Assembly: GCA_050258755.1 (NCBI GenBank)
Contig: JBLMZI010000007.1
Span: 194,396-258,395, forward strand
From: JBLMZI01 sp050258755
GTDB lineage: Bacteria > Bacillota > Syntrophomonadia > Syntrophomonadales > DTU052
Length of the DNA: 64,000 nucleotides
Direction: 5' to 3'
In this document: piece after piece, positions 51,422 through 59,497 of the stretch
Numbering within the stretch: position 1 is the stretch's first letter
How the letters are laid out: each line of letters begins with the position of its first letter
Translations under genes and position numbers: made by a program
Notes under the pieces: generated by a model
What the model was told of the DNA's origin: nothing
The model's database searches: none
Seen by the model: the letters and a program-made list of their open reading frames with translations, nothing else

Positions 51422-51987
51422 TGACAGCGGAGCATACCGACAACAATGGGAGTATTTTTAAGATCGCGCTGAATCTAACCCTGGCATGCATTATTTCCGG
51501 GGCGATCATCGCTGTAGTCTATTTCCTGACAGCCGATATTGCCAAACAAAAACAAGCCGAACTGAAAAAGCTGGCGCTCCAAAGCATCGTAGAGGGAGCG
51601 GACCAATATACGCCGGTCCAAGGCAAACCCGGCTGCTATAAAGCGACCCGGGACAATGAACTGATCGCCTATATCGTTCCCTCGGAAAGCAAAGGGTACG
51701 GCGGTTCGATTAAACTGCTGGTCGCAGTCGGGCCGGATCTGAAAGTTTTGCGCTATACGATCCTCGAATCAAAAGAAACCCCGGGTTTGGGCGATAAAGC
51801 CGCCAAGCCGCCTTTCATGGACCAGTTTGCCGGCAAAACCTCCGCTCAGCTGGAAGTGACCAAGGATGCGACCAATAAAGAGAACATCCAGGCAATCAGT
51901 GGGGCGACGATCACTTCACGCGCCGTAACGCTCGCGGTCAAAAAAGCGGTTGATGAAGTCAGCAGCATGACGAAGGGAGGAGAATAG
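51421..51987 (+). CDS. rnfG: Rnf complex subunit G
   Basis: A 188-residue subunit with one N-terminal membrane helix (LNLTLACIISGAIIAVVYFL) and an exported FMN-binding domain. The flavinylation motif SGATITSRAV near residue 160 carries the Thr to which ApbE attaches FMN. PGLGDKAAKPPFMDQF is also typical. ATG 51421 overlaps the rnfD stop. The apbE gene for its maturation lies in the same cluster. Confidence 0.96.
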   Translation: MTAEHTDNNGSIFKIALNLTLACIISGAIIAVVYFLTADIAKQKQAELKKLALQSIVEGADQYTPVQGKPGCYKATRDNELIAYIVPSESKGYGGSIKLLVAVGPDLKVLRYTILESKETPGLGDKAAKPPFMDQFAGKTSAQLEVTKDATNKENIQAISGATITSRAVTLAVKKAVDEVSSMTKGGE

Positions 51988-51989
51988 CG

Positions 51990-52616
51990 ATGAAACGATA
52001 TTGGGACATCTTTTCCAAAGGCTTGGTCCTGGAAAATCCGATCTTCGTACTGGCATTGAGTCTTTGCCCGGCCCTTGCCGTGACAACGTCCGTGATCAAT
52101 GCGCTGACTATGGGACTTACCGTTACCTTTGTTATTTCGATGAACAATCTGATCGTATCCCTGGTCCGCAATTGGGTGAATCCAAAAGTGCGGGTTCCCA
52201 TTTATATCACATCCATCGCAACCATCGTTACCGTTGCCGAACTCCTGCTTAAGGCCTTTGCGCCGCTGCTGTATAAGGAGTTGGGCATCTATCTATCACT
52301 GGTTGTGGTCTTCGCGATTATTTTGGCCAGAGCCGAAGTATTTGCCTCCAAAAACGGCCCGATTGCTTCTTTCCTTGACGGTTTCGGAATGGGCGGCGGA
52401 TTTACCGGGGCAATGCTCATTATTGGGGTTATTCGGGAATTGTTCGGCAACGGCACCATTCTTGGCTATACCGTGCTGGGCAGTTGGTATCCACCAGCCT
52501 TGATTTTTATCATGGCGCCGGGTGCGTTTATTCTGATCGGGTATTTGGTAGCAGCCTTCAGGATACTGATTGAACGGATGGAAAAAGCGAACGCGGAAAG
52601 AGGTGGGTCATTATGA
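51990..52616 (+). CDS. rnfE: Rnf complex subunit E, lacking one conserved cysteine
   Basis: A 208-residue, six-helix membrane protein. C26 is present in LSLCPALAVTT, but the second conserved motif, usually NCxILGRAEAFA, reads FAIILARAEVFA, with Ala at residue 109 where Cys is expected and Phe in place of Asn. In Rnf/Nqr, two Cys from subunit E and two from subunit A hold an intramembrane [2Fe-2S] cluster. The rest of the protein (SKNGPIASFLDGFGMGGGFT, IRELFGNGTILG) is well conserved, so the gene looks functional. It overlaps rnfA by 4 bases. Confidence 0.94.
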   Translation: MKRYWDIFSKGLVLENPIFVLALSLCPALAVTTSVINALTMGLTVTFVISMNNLIVSLVRNWVNPKVRVPIYITSIATIVTVAELLLKAFAPLLYKELGIYLSLVVVFAIILARAEVFASKNGPIASFLDGFGMGGGFTGAMLIIGVIRELFGNGTILGYTVLGSWYPPALIFIMAPGAFILIGYLVAAFRILIERMEKANAERGGSL

Positions 52617-53191
52617 TGGACTATTTACTCCTCTTTATGGGAGCGGTTGTGGTCAACAACTTTGTTTTGACCCGCTTCCTGGGATTGTGTATTTTCTTCG
52701 GCGTCTCTAAAAGCCTGGATGCTTCGACCGGAATGGGTATGGCGGTTACCGGGGTCATCACGGTCAGTTCGATCTTTGCGTGGCTGGTGCACCATTTCAT
52801 CCTGGTGCCTTTAAATGTTACCTTTTTAACCACGATCGTATTTGTCCTCCTGATTGCCAGCTTCGTGCAGTTGCTGGAAATGGTGGTCAAGAAGTACACC
52901 CCGACCCTGCACAAAATGTGGGGCATTTACTTGCTCTTAATTGCGACCAACTGCGTTGTTCTGGGCGTTCCGCTGATCAATGTCGAGTCGGATTATTCCC
53001 TGGGAATGAGTGTTGTCAACGCATTTGGCTCCGGGGTTGGCTTTGCCCTGGCCATTATTCTGATGGCGAGCTGCCGGGAGAAGCTGAGATTGGCAGATGT
53101 TCCGAAATCGCTGGATGGATTGGGCGTCGCCTTTATCGTTGCCGGCTGCCTTGCCTTGTCGTTTTTGGGCTTTTCCGGAATGATCAAATAG
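52613..53191 (+). CDS. rnfA: Rnf complex subunit A
   Basis: A 192-residue six-helix membrane protein, homologous to RnfE in inverted topology. GAGGTG precedes the ATG at 52613, which overlaps the rnfE stop. Both cluster cysteines are present: C26 in FLGLCIFFGVSK and C114 in ATNCVVLGVPLIN. With RnfE it forms the central membrane part for electron passage and ion transport. The retention of both cysteines here contrasts with RnfE. Confidence 0.95.
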   Translation: MMDYLLLFMGAVVVNNFVLTRFLGLCIFFGVSKSLDASTGMGMAVTGVITVSSIFAWLVHHFILVPLNVTFLTTIVFVLLIASFVQLLEMVVKKYTPTLHKMWGIYLLLIATNCVVLGVPLINVESDYSLGMSVVNAFGSGVGFALAIILMASCREKLRLADVPKSLDGLGVAFIVAGCLALSFLGFSGMIK

Positions 53192-53213
53192 AAAGAGAGG
53201 CGCGGGAAACAGC

Positions 53214-54032
53214 ATGAACAGTATCGTTGCGATCGTTGCGGTTATGGCCGGGGTAGGACTGTTCTTTGGTTTTATTCTGGCCATTGCGAATAGAAAATTT
53301 GCGGTGGAAATGAATCCGCTGATACACGTAGTCGAAGACGCGCTGCCCAAGGGCCAATGCGGTGCCTGCGGTTATGCCGGCTGTATGGCGTACGCTGAGG
53401 CGGTCGTTCTGGACAAGGATGTTGAACCGAACCTCTGTATTCCCGGCAAAAAGGCGGTTGCCGACGAAGTTGCCAGACTGACCGGGAAAGCCGCCGCGGA
53501 AGTCGAGCCCCGCTTTGCGTTTGTGAAATGTGCGGAGCCGATTGCGGTAGCGAACAAGAAATACGAATATATCGGCGTAAATGACTGCCTCGCGGCTTCT
53601 TTGCTGATGAACGGGCCGAAAGTATGCGAATGGGGCTGTGTCGGTCTGGGCAACTGCGTACGCGAATGTGTATTCGGCGCGATTGAATTGAACGACCAGG
53701 GACTGCCGGTGGTTGATAAGACCAAGTGTACAGGCTGCGGGAAATGCGCGACGGGATGCCCGAAAAACGTGATCGAGATGATCCCCGAGGATGCCCATGT
53801 TGCCGTATACTGTAACTCGCATGATAAAGGTGCGGCTGTACGGAAAAACTGCAAAATCGCCTGTATCGGCTGCGGGATTTGCGGGAAGCAGTGTCCGCAT
53901 GGCGCCATCAAGATCCAGAACAATCTCGCGGTGGTTGATTCGAGTATCTGCATAGAAAAATGCACAGAAATCGTCTGCCTGGACAAATGTCCGACGAATG
54001 CAATCAAGATTTATAAAATTCCGCCCGCTTAA
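53214..54032 (+). CDS. rnfB: Rnf complex subunit B (multi-cluster ferredoxin-like)
   Basis: A 272-residue subunit with one N-terminal membrane helix (about 4-24) and a cytoplasmic part carrying many Fe-S clusters. It has the GQCGACGYAGC motif near residue 48, CEWGCVGLGNCVREC, CTGCGKCATGCPKN, CIGCGICGKQCPHG and a late CIEKC...CLDKCP motif. This clostridial form is longer than proteobacterial RnfB. It is the entry point for electrons from reduced ferredoxin. Last rnf gene; apbE follows after 52 bases. Confidence 0.96.
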   Translation: MNSIVAIVAVMAGVGLFFGFILAIANRKFAVEMNPLIHVVEDALPKGQCGACGYAGCMAYAEAVVLDKDVEPNLCIPGKKAVADEVARLTGKAAAEVEPRFAFVKCAEPIAVANKKYEYIGVNDCLAASLLMNGPKVCEWGCVGLGNCVRECVFGAIELNDQGLPVVDKTKCTGCGKCATGCPKNVIEMIPEDAHVAVYCNSHDKGAAVRKNCKIACIGCGICGKQCPHGAIKIQNNLAVVDSSICIEKCTEIVCLDKCPTNAIKIYKIPPA

Positions 54033-54084
54033 GATCATGCAGGCCGACTGATCCGATCAATTTGGGGGAAGAGGCGAATCCAAA

Positions 54085-55137
54085 ATGGGTACGGGAACGG
54101 CTATGAAACGAGCGTTTTTCGCGATCTTAATCTTGAGCCTATTCGTCTTTTCTCCCGGCTGCGACCGCCAGCCGAAGCCGGTTCAGACGCAGGAATTCGC
54201 ATTGGGCACCATCGTGAATCAGCTCGTGTATGGCAAAAATGCGCATAAGGCTGCCAAAGAAGTATCGGTAATGATCAAAGAGCGGGATGGCTTGTGGACG
54301 ATCAATCAACCGGGCGGAGATATCAACAACCTGAACCGCCATGCGGGGCAGGAAGCTGTTCAATTAAAGCCCGAAACCATCGACCTCTTGATCAAGGCTG
54401 GCCGGATTTCAGACTTAAGTCGGGGGGCGGCCTTTGATATCACAGTCGCTCCGCTGGTCAAAGCCTGGGGCATTGGAACTGAGCACGCCAGAGTCCCGTC
54501 AGACGAAGAAATCAAAGCGCTTCTTCCGCTGGTTAATTATCGGGATGTCCAGGTGGATGAAGCAAGCAATACCGCTTCTTTGCGTAAACCCGGCCAAATG
54601 GCGGATCTTGGCGGAATCGCCAAGGGATATATCGGCGATCTGGCGATGCGGATCTATAAGAAGAACGGGATCACTTCCGCTTTCGTGAATTTAGGCGGCA
54701 ATGTGGTTGTTTTGGGCCGCAGGCCGGATGGGACCCCATGGAAAGTTGGAATCCAGGATCCCCGAGGTCAAAACGGTGAAATCGTTGGCTTCGTGGATGC
54801 CGTCGACCAAGCGGTTGTCACATCCGGCGACTACCAGCGTTACTTTATCCGAGACGGCAAACGGTACTGCCATATTCTCGACCCGCATACCGGAACTCCC
54901 GCCGACAGCGGCTTAATGAGCGTAACCATCGTCGCCGCATCTTCCACGGATGCGGACGGATTGGCAAAGGCGTACGTTATCGGGCTGAAGCAGGGTCTGG
55001 AACTGGTTAAACGGTATGGCAAGGCCGAGGCGATCTTTATTGCCAATGATAAGAAGATCTATGTAACACCCGGGCTGAAAGGGAAATTTCACCTGGAGGA
55101 CGGCGCGAATGGGTATCAGTACATTCAAATCAGGTGA
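54085..55137 (+). CDS. apbE: FAD:protein FMN transferase ApbE (lipoprotein)
   Basis: A 350-residue flavin transferase. The start is ATG 54085 or the in-frame ATG 54103; GGGGGAAGAGG lies upstream. A lipoprotein signal ends at SPGC (near residue 32). Catalytic features: QEFALGTIVNQLVYG, AFDITVAPLVKAWG, the family signature DLGGIAKGYIGD, AFVNLGGNVVVLG and HILDPHTGTPA with the Mg-binding region DADGLAKAYVIG. It moves FMN from FAD to Thr in RnfG and RnfD outside the membrane. Location directly after rnfB matches this role. It overlaps the next gene by 29 bases. Confidence 0.95.
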   Translation: MGTGTAMKRAFFAILILSLFVFSPGCDRQPKPVQTQEFALGTIVNQLVYGKNAHKAAKEVSVMIKERDGLWTINQPGGDINNLNRHAGQEAVQLKPETIDLLIKAGRISDLSRGAAFDITVAPLVKAWGIGTEHARVPSDEEIKALLPLVNYRDVQVDEASNTASLRKPGQMADLGGIAKGYIGDLAMRIYKKNGITSAFVNLGGNVVVLGRRPDGTPWKVGIQDPRGQNGEIVGFVDAVDQAVVTSGDYQRYFIRDGKRYCHILDPHTGTPADSGLMSVTIVAASSTDADGLAKAYVIGLKQGLELVKRYGKAEAIFIANDKKIYVTPGLKGKFHLEDGANGYQYIQIR

Positions 55138-55498
55138 CATAATACTGATTGTAAGCGTGTTTATCGTTGCAGCTCTTTTTATGGCCTGGAACGCGTTTGG
55201 GGCACGTCCGGGGGGGCAGCGAACCGCCGTCATTCTGCACAACAGCCAGGTGATCAAGAGCTTGGATCTGAGCGCGCTAAAGGGTACCCAATCGATCACA
55301 CTCCACGAGGAAGGCGTTCATCAGGTGATCCGAGCCGAAAAGGGCAAAATCAGATTCTTAGAATCCGACTGCCCGCAGCAAACCTGTGTGAAAACAGGCT
55401 GGCTGATCAAGCCGGGCGACCAGGCGGTTTGTATTCCCGCCCGAGTTGTCATCAAAATCGTTGGTGAAAACAAGCAAGTTGATGTGCTTGCTTACTGA
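55109..55498 (+). CDS. NusG domain II-containing protein
   Basis: A 129-residue protein with GGAGG upstream of ATG 55109, overlapping the apbE 3' end. One N-terminal membrane helix (about 10-30) is followed by an extracytoplasmic NusG-II-like domain with ESDCPQQTCVKTGWL, a conserved CPxxxC motif of this family, and PARVVIKI. These proteins are common next to rnf/apbE in Bacillota, and the Cys pair suggests a redox or cofactor-related role. The molecular function is unknown. Confidence 0.88.
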   Translation: MGISTFKSGDIILIVSVFIVAALFMAWNAFGARPGGQRTAVILHNSQVIKSLDLSALKGTQSITLHEEGVHQVIRAEKGKIRFLESDCPQQTCVKTGWLIKPGDQAVCIPARVVIKIVGENKQVDVLAY

Positions 55499-55510
55499 TC
55501 GGAAGAAGGC

Positions 55511-56029
55511 ATGAGTCAGAAAAAAAGGGAAGCCGTAATTATCATTCTAATCTGCAACGCGATCCTCATTTCCTTACTGGAATTGATGATTCCAATTCCG
55601 GTTCCCATACCCGGAATCAAGCTCGGACTGGGGAACATCATCACATTGATCGCGATCGCGTTTTTGGACTTCAAGGATGTTCTGACCATCGTTTTTCTGA
55701 GATGCATTGTCGTTGCGATCCTCAGCAAAGGGATAACCGCACTGCCTTTCAGCTTAACTGGGGGCATTTTGAGCGGCATTGCGATGTGGCTGCTGTACAA
55801 AAAGGCGCTGCGTTTCTTCAGCATTAAGGGAATCAGTGTCGTCGGTGCGATCATCCATAATACGGCCCAGCTTATGGTGGCTTCCCTCATCTTGGGTGAA
55901 AGCGTTCTTTTCTATTACATCCCGGTGCTGCTGGTTTCCGCGGTGATTACCGGCTTTATCACCGGGAGCATCAGTGAGTTAACCGTTCGTGAGATCGAAA
56001 AACGGGGTATTTTCAAAGATATTCACTAA
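55511..56029 (+). CDS. Gx transporter family membrane protein (Hpre_diP_synt_I)
   Basis: A 172-residue, five- to six-helix membrane protein starting MSQKKREAVIIILICNAI after GGAAGAAGG. It matches the family once labelled 'heptaprenyl diphosphate synthase component I' and now seen as S-component-like Gx transporters: LELMIPIPVPIPGIKLGLGN and SKGITALPFSLTGGILSG. It is typically encoded next to apbE/NusG-II and an EcfT-like protein, as here. A substrate linked to flavin or quinone precursors is speculation. Confidence 0.87.
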   Translation: MSQKKREAVIIILICNAILISLLELMIPIPVPIPGIKLGLGNIITLIAIAFLDFKDVLTIVFLRCIVVAILSKGITALPFSLTGGILSGIAMWLLYKKALRFFSIKGISVVGAIIHNTAQLMVASLILGESVLFYYIPVLLVSAVITGFITGSISELTVREIEKRGIFKDIH

Positions 56030-56039
56030 CGTATCGGAA

Positions 56040-56798
56040 GTGAAAGGATTGCATACCGGTGCTGCCGTGCTGAATCGTGAATCAATGGAAATGGACATCG
56101 GGATCAAAACGATCCTGGCCATCCTGCTTGGGGTTGCCACGGCTTTTTGCAGCGGCTGGATCGATTTTTTGAGTTTTTCGGTCTATCTTGCGGTGATTAC
56201 CGTTTGGCTGGGAAGCGATCTCAAGTTTGTTGCGAAAAACTTACTTTCCTATGGCATCGTCTTTGTGTTTCCCTACCTGTGCGGAATCCTTTTATCACTT
56301 CTAATGAACGCCCTTTTTTCGGCGCCAATGTATGCCGGCGATTTTGAAATAGCCTTTTCGCGGATGGTAAAGATCTTCTTCATCTGGTACATCGGCAGCC
56401 TGTACTTCTTTACCACGCCGTTTCAATTGCTTGCGAACATGCTGAACCAGGTGCTGTCTCCGCTGAATGCGCTGGGCGTTCCGGTTGCCAAATACCTCAC
56501 CATGGCTTCGATTGCGGTCAATGAACTGACCCGGTCCCTCGGCCAGTTTCAAACGGAGGTCTTCGAACCGGCCCGGAATCTTTTCAAAGAGAAATCCATT
56601 GGCATGAAGGCGAAACTCGAAGAATTATCCCACCTTTTGGTTGCGTTCCTTGCGGGTTCGCTGCAGCAAACCGATCAGATTCAAGACCAGATTCAACTTC
56701 CTCATGCCGATCGTAATCCTGTAACCGTAAGAATATCCAAAAAAGAAATCATTGCGGTGCTCAGTTTCATCATCTTCCTGCTGGTAATCCTTTTATAG
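56040..56798 (+). CDS. EcfT/CbiQ-like transporter transmembrane protein
   Basis: A hydrophobic protein of about 250 residues. The start is uncertain: GTG 56040 is proposed (11 bases after the previous stop), with ATG 56085 just before the first membrane helix as an alternative. It has about five helices and, after them, the cytoplasmic segment NELTRSLGQFQTEVFEPARN, with charged coupling-helix character as in energy-coupling-factor T components. No ECF ATPase genes are adjacent. Together with the Gx protein upstream it may form an ECF-type importer using shared ATPases. Confidence 0.75.
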   Translation: MKGLHTGAAVLNRESMEMDIGIKTILAILLGVATAFCSGWIDFLSFSVYLAVITVWLGSDLKFVAKNLLSYGIVFVFPYLCGILLSLLMNALFSAPMYAGDFEIAFSRMVKIFFIWYIGSLYFFTTPFQLLANMLNQVLSPLNALGVPVAKYLTMASIAVNELTRSLGQFQTEVFEPARNLFKEKSIGMKAKLEELSHLLVAFLAGSLQQTDQIQDQIQLPHADRNPVTVRISKKEIIAVLSFIIFLLVILL

Positions 56799-56968
56799 TT
56801 CAAAGACGATTGCCTGCATCCAAAGCAGGTGAATTTCCCCCGGACAGTTCCCGCCATTTCCTGCCACTACGCCCGGTACATCATAAATTAACCGCGCAAA
56901 GATCATTCTAGAAATACCAAGCGTACTAAATGCGACGTAACCGGGATTTCCGGTAAAGGAGTGATCCT

Positions 56969-59419
56969 TTGAAAGCGGTTGTGATGGCTGGCGGGGAAGG
57001 AACGCGCTTGCGCCCGCTGACTTGCAAGCTTCCCAAACCAATGGTACCAATTCTGGATAAACCGGTCATGGAATATGGCCTGAAAGCGCTGAGTCAGCTG
57101 AACATTAAAGATGCAGCTGTAACGCTGCAGTATCTGCCCGAGGCGATTACAGGGTATTTCGGCGACGGAGCCGATTACGGGCTGAACCTTCATTACTTTA
57201 TCGAACAGACACCGCTGGGTACAGCGGGCAGTGTCAAACATGCGGCGCCGGTGCTTGACGAAACCTTCCTGGTTATCAGCGGGGACGCGCTTTCAGATTT
57301 TCCCCTGGAAGATGCCATCGCCTTTCACCGTGCCAAAGGCGCTGTGGCCACACTCGTCCTGACCAGAGTGGCCGCACCGCTGGAGTACGGGCTGGTCCTG
57401 ACCGGTGCGGACGGCCGAATTGAACGCTTTCTGGAGAAACCATCCTGGGGCCAGGTATTCAGCGATACGGTCAATACGGGTATCTACATTCTTGAACCGC
57501 AAGTCCTGGATCTGGTCCCCAACGATACACCTTTTGATTTTTCCCGTGATCTTTTCCCGAAACTGCTTGCGCAGAAAGCGCCGCTCTACGGCTATGTCTA
57601 TGATGGCTACTACTGGTGCGATGTAGGCACCCTGGAGCAGTACCGTCAGGTCCATTACGACATCCTGGACGGCAAGGTCCAGCTTGATATTGATGCGGAA
57701 TGGAATGGAAAGATTCTCATGGGCAAAGACTGCCGGATTTCCTCGCGAGCTCGAATCGAAGGGCCGGTTTACCTTGGCCCGGAGTGCTCTGTTGGGGCTG
57801 GGGCCCATGTTCTGCCCTATTCCGTAATTGGCCGGGGAGCGGTAGTAGAGCCGGCGGCATCCCTCAAACGGTCGATTTTATGGCCCGGGGTCTATGTCGG
57901 CGGGATGGCGGAAATCCGTGGAGCGGTTATCGGCCGCGGTGCCGTCGTCGGGCGTGTTTCTTCAGTCTACGAAGGCGCGGTGATTGGAGACCAAAGTGTG
58001 CTGTCATCCCAGGTAACGATTCGGCCGGAAGTCAAAATCTGGCCGGAAAAACGGATCGAAACCGGAAGTATTATTGGAGAAAGCGTGGTTTGGAGCGAGC
58101 GAACCGCCCGCCGGCTCTTCACGAAAGACGGCATTCGTGGAACTTTGTGGCAGGACTTGACCCCTGAACGGTTGGCGCGGATCGGCCGGACCGCGGCCAG
58201 CGAACTGCCGCCCGGTACCCGGATCGCGGTTGGCCGGGACGGTTCCGGTTCGGCAGCTGCCGGTCAGCATGCGCTGGTTGCGGGATTGTCCGCCGCGGGC
58301 GCTGAAGTGGTTCAGACCGGGCGACTGACGCTTCCGGCATTTCGCTTTGCGGTTCGGGAGCTTGAGACGCCCCGCGGCTGTTTTTTGGGAATGGGCGAAG
58401 ACGGCAAATCGATCAGTCTCCGGATTCTGGACACGACGGGAAGAGATTTGACCAAGAATGAAGAACGTAAAATCGAAAACCTGTTTCACCGGGAGGAATT
58501 CCGGCTGGTCGCTCCGGAACAGCTGCGCGAACCGGTCCTGGTGCCGGACATGATTACCGCCTATCTGCAGTGGCTGACCCGGCAGATTGATCTTCGAATT
58601 GTCCGGGGCGGTGAATTCAAAGTGGTCATCGGCGCCCGGACGGTACACGAATCCAACTTCATGGCCATGCTGCTCGATAAAATCGGGGTATCGTTTCTGC
58701 GCACCGACAGCGTGCAGCGATTGCCGCTTCCCGAGATATTTGACCGCGAAACGGTCTTTGCCGCGGTACGGCGCGCGGTCGACCGGGAAAACGTGACGCT
58801 GGGAATCATTGCCGAAGCCGGGTCCGGGCAGATCAGCCTGATCGGGCCAAATGGGCAGACGATCGAAAAAGATGACATGACGATGCTGCTGCTGAACCTC
58901 TTCGCGGAACGGTTCCGCCAAGCCTTTCTCAAGGTACATCTTCCGGTTGGGCTGGAGCAGTACTTTTCGGCGCGCGGCTTATCGGTGCAGCGATCGCGGT
59001 CGGCGGAGGGTGAGTACATGTTGGATCTCATCCAGGCCGGCGAGTTCGAACAAATGGCTTTGCTGACCGATGGCTTGTTTGCGGCTGTCAAATTACTGGA
59101 GCTGATGGGGCGGAATGCATGGCGTTTCGAGGATTTGGCCGGAACTTGTCCTAAAGTATGTGTTTCTTCGAGGGATGTGGCGGTGCCATGGGAAATGAAA
59201 GGAAACGTGATCCGGCGGCTGGCTGCCGAATATGGGGTCCGGACGCCGGGCGCCGCGCTGGAAGGCGTCCGGATGAACGCTGAAGATGGCTTTGCGCTGG
59301 TGCTGCCCGACGAGGACAACCCGACCTGCCGGCTGTATGCCGAGTCCTTCAACCTGGAAACCGCAGAATCCATTAACGACCTAATTGAGGCGAAAATTCG
59401 CCAGCTGTGCCAGGAATAG
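56969..59419 (+). CDS. Sugar nucleotidyltransferase - hexapeptide - degenerate phosphomannomutase fusion
   Basis: An 816-residue fusion. Residues 1-235 form a nucleotidyltransferase with MAGGEGTRLRPLTCKLPKP, ISGDAL and EKPSWG, as in mannose-1-phosphate guanylyltransferase/glucose-1-phosphate nucleotidyltransferases. Residues about 250-375 are left-handed beta-helix repeats (IGRGAVV, VIGDQSV types). From about 385 on the sequence is phosphomannomutase/phosphoglucomutase-like (KDGIRGTLWQDLTPE), but the expected catalytic Ser loop (TASHNP) and the metal loop (DGDxDR) are absent; the latter region reads IIAEAGSGQISLIG. The mutase half is thus probably non-catalytic. It heads a cluster with galT-like and glgA genes, so it likely makes a nucleotide sugar for glycan synthesis. 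Confidence 0.88.
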   Translation: MKAVVMAGGEGTRLRPLTCKLPKPMVPILDKPVMEYGLKALSQLNIKDAAVTLQYLPEAITGYFGDGADYGLNLHYFIEQTPLGTAGSVKHAAPVLDETFLVISGDALSDFPLEDAIAFHRAKGAVATLVLTRVAAPLEYGLVLTGADGRIERFLEKPSWGQVFSDTVNTGIYILEPQVLDLVPNDTPFDFSRDLFPKLLAQKAPLYGYVYDGYYWCDVGTLEQYRQVHYDILDGKVQLDIDAEWNGKILMGKDCRISSRARIEGPVYLGPECSVGAGAHVLPYSVIGRGAVVEPAASLKRSILWPGVYVGGMAEIRGAVIGRGAVVGRVSSVYEGAVIGDQSVLSSQVTIRPEVKIWPEKRIETGSIIGESVVWSERTARRLFTKDGIRGTLWQDLTPERLARIGRTAASELPPGTRIAVGRDGSGSAAAGQHALVAGLSAAGAEVVQTGRLTLPAFRFAVRELETPRGCFLGMGEDGKSISLRILDTTGRDLTKNEERKIENLFHREEFRLVAPEQLREPVLVPDMITAYLQWLTRQIDLRIVRGGEFKVVIGARTVHESNFMAMLLDKIGVSFLRTDSVQRLPLPEIFDRETVFAAVRRAVDRENVTLGIIAEAGSGQISLIGPNGQTIEKDDMTMLLLNLFAERFRQAFLKVHLPVGLEQYFSARGLSVQRSRSAEGEYMLDLIQAGEFEQMALLTDGLFAAVKLLELMGRNAWRFEDLAGTCPKVCVSSRDVAVPWEMKGNVIRRLAAEYGVRTPGAALEGVRMNAEDGFALVLPDEDNPTCRLYAESFNLETAESINDLIEAKIRQLCQE

Positions 59420-59497
59420 AACCCGGCCGGAAAGCATAGATTCGATGCGATGAATCAACCTAACGATGAATGAACAACGACTGGAGGTGCCCCTTTC

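Noticed and set aside
58004..58939. 311-codon minus-strand frame within the nucleotidyltransferase fusion gene
   Set aside because: The plus frame is continuous with conserved N-terminal domains; the antisense frame has no recognised features.
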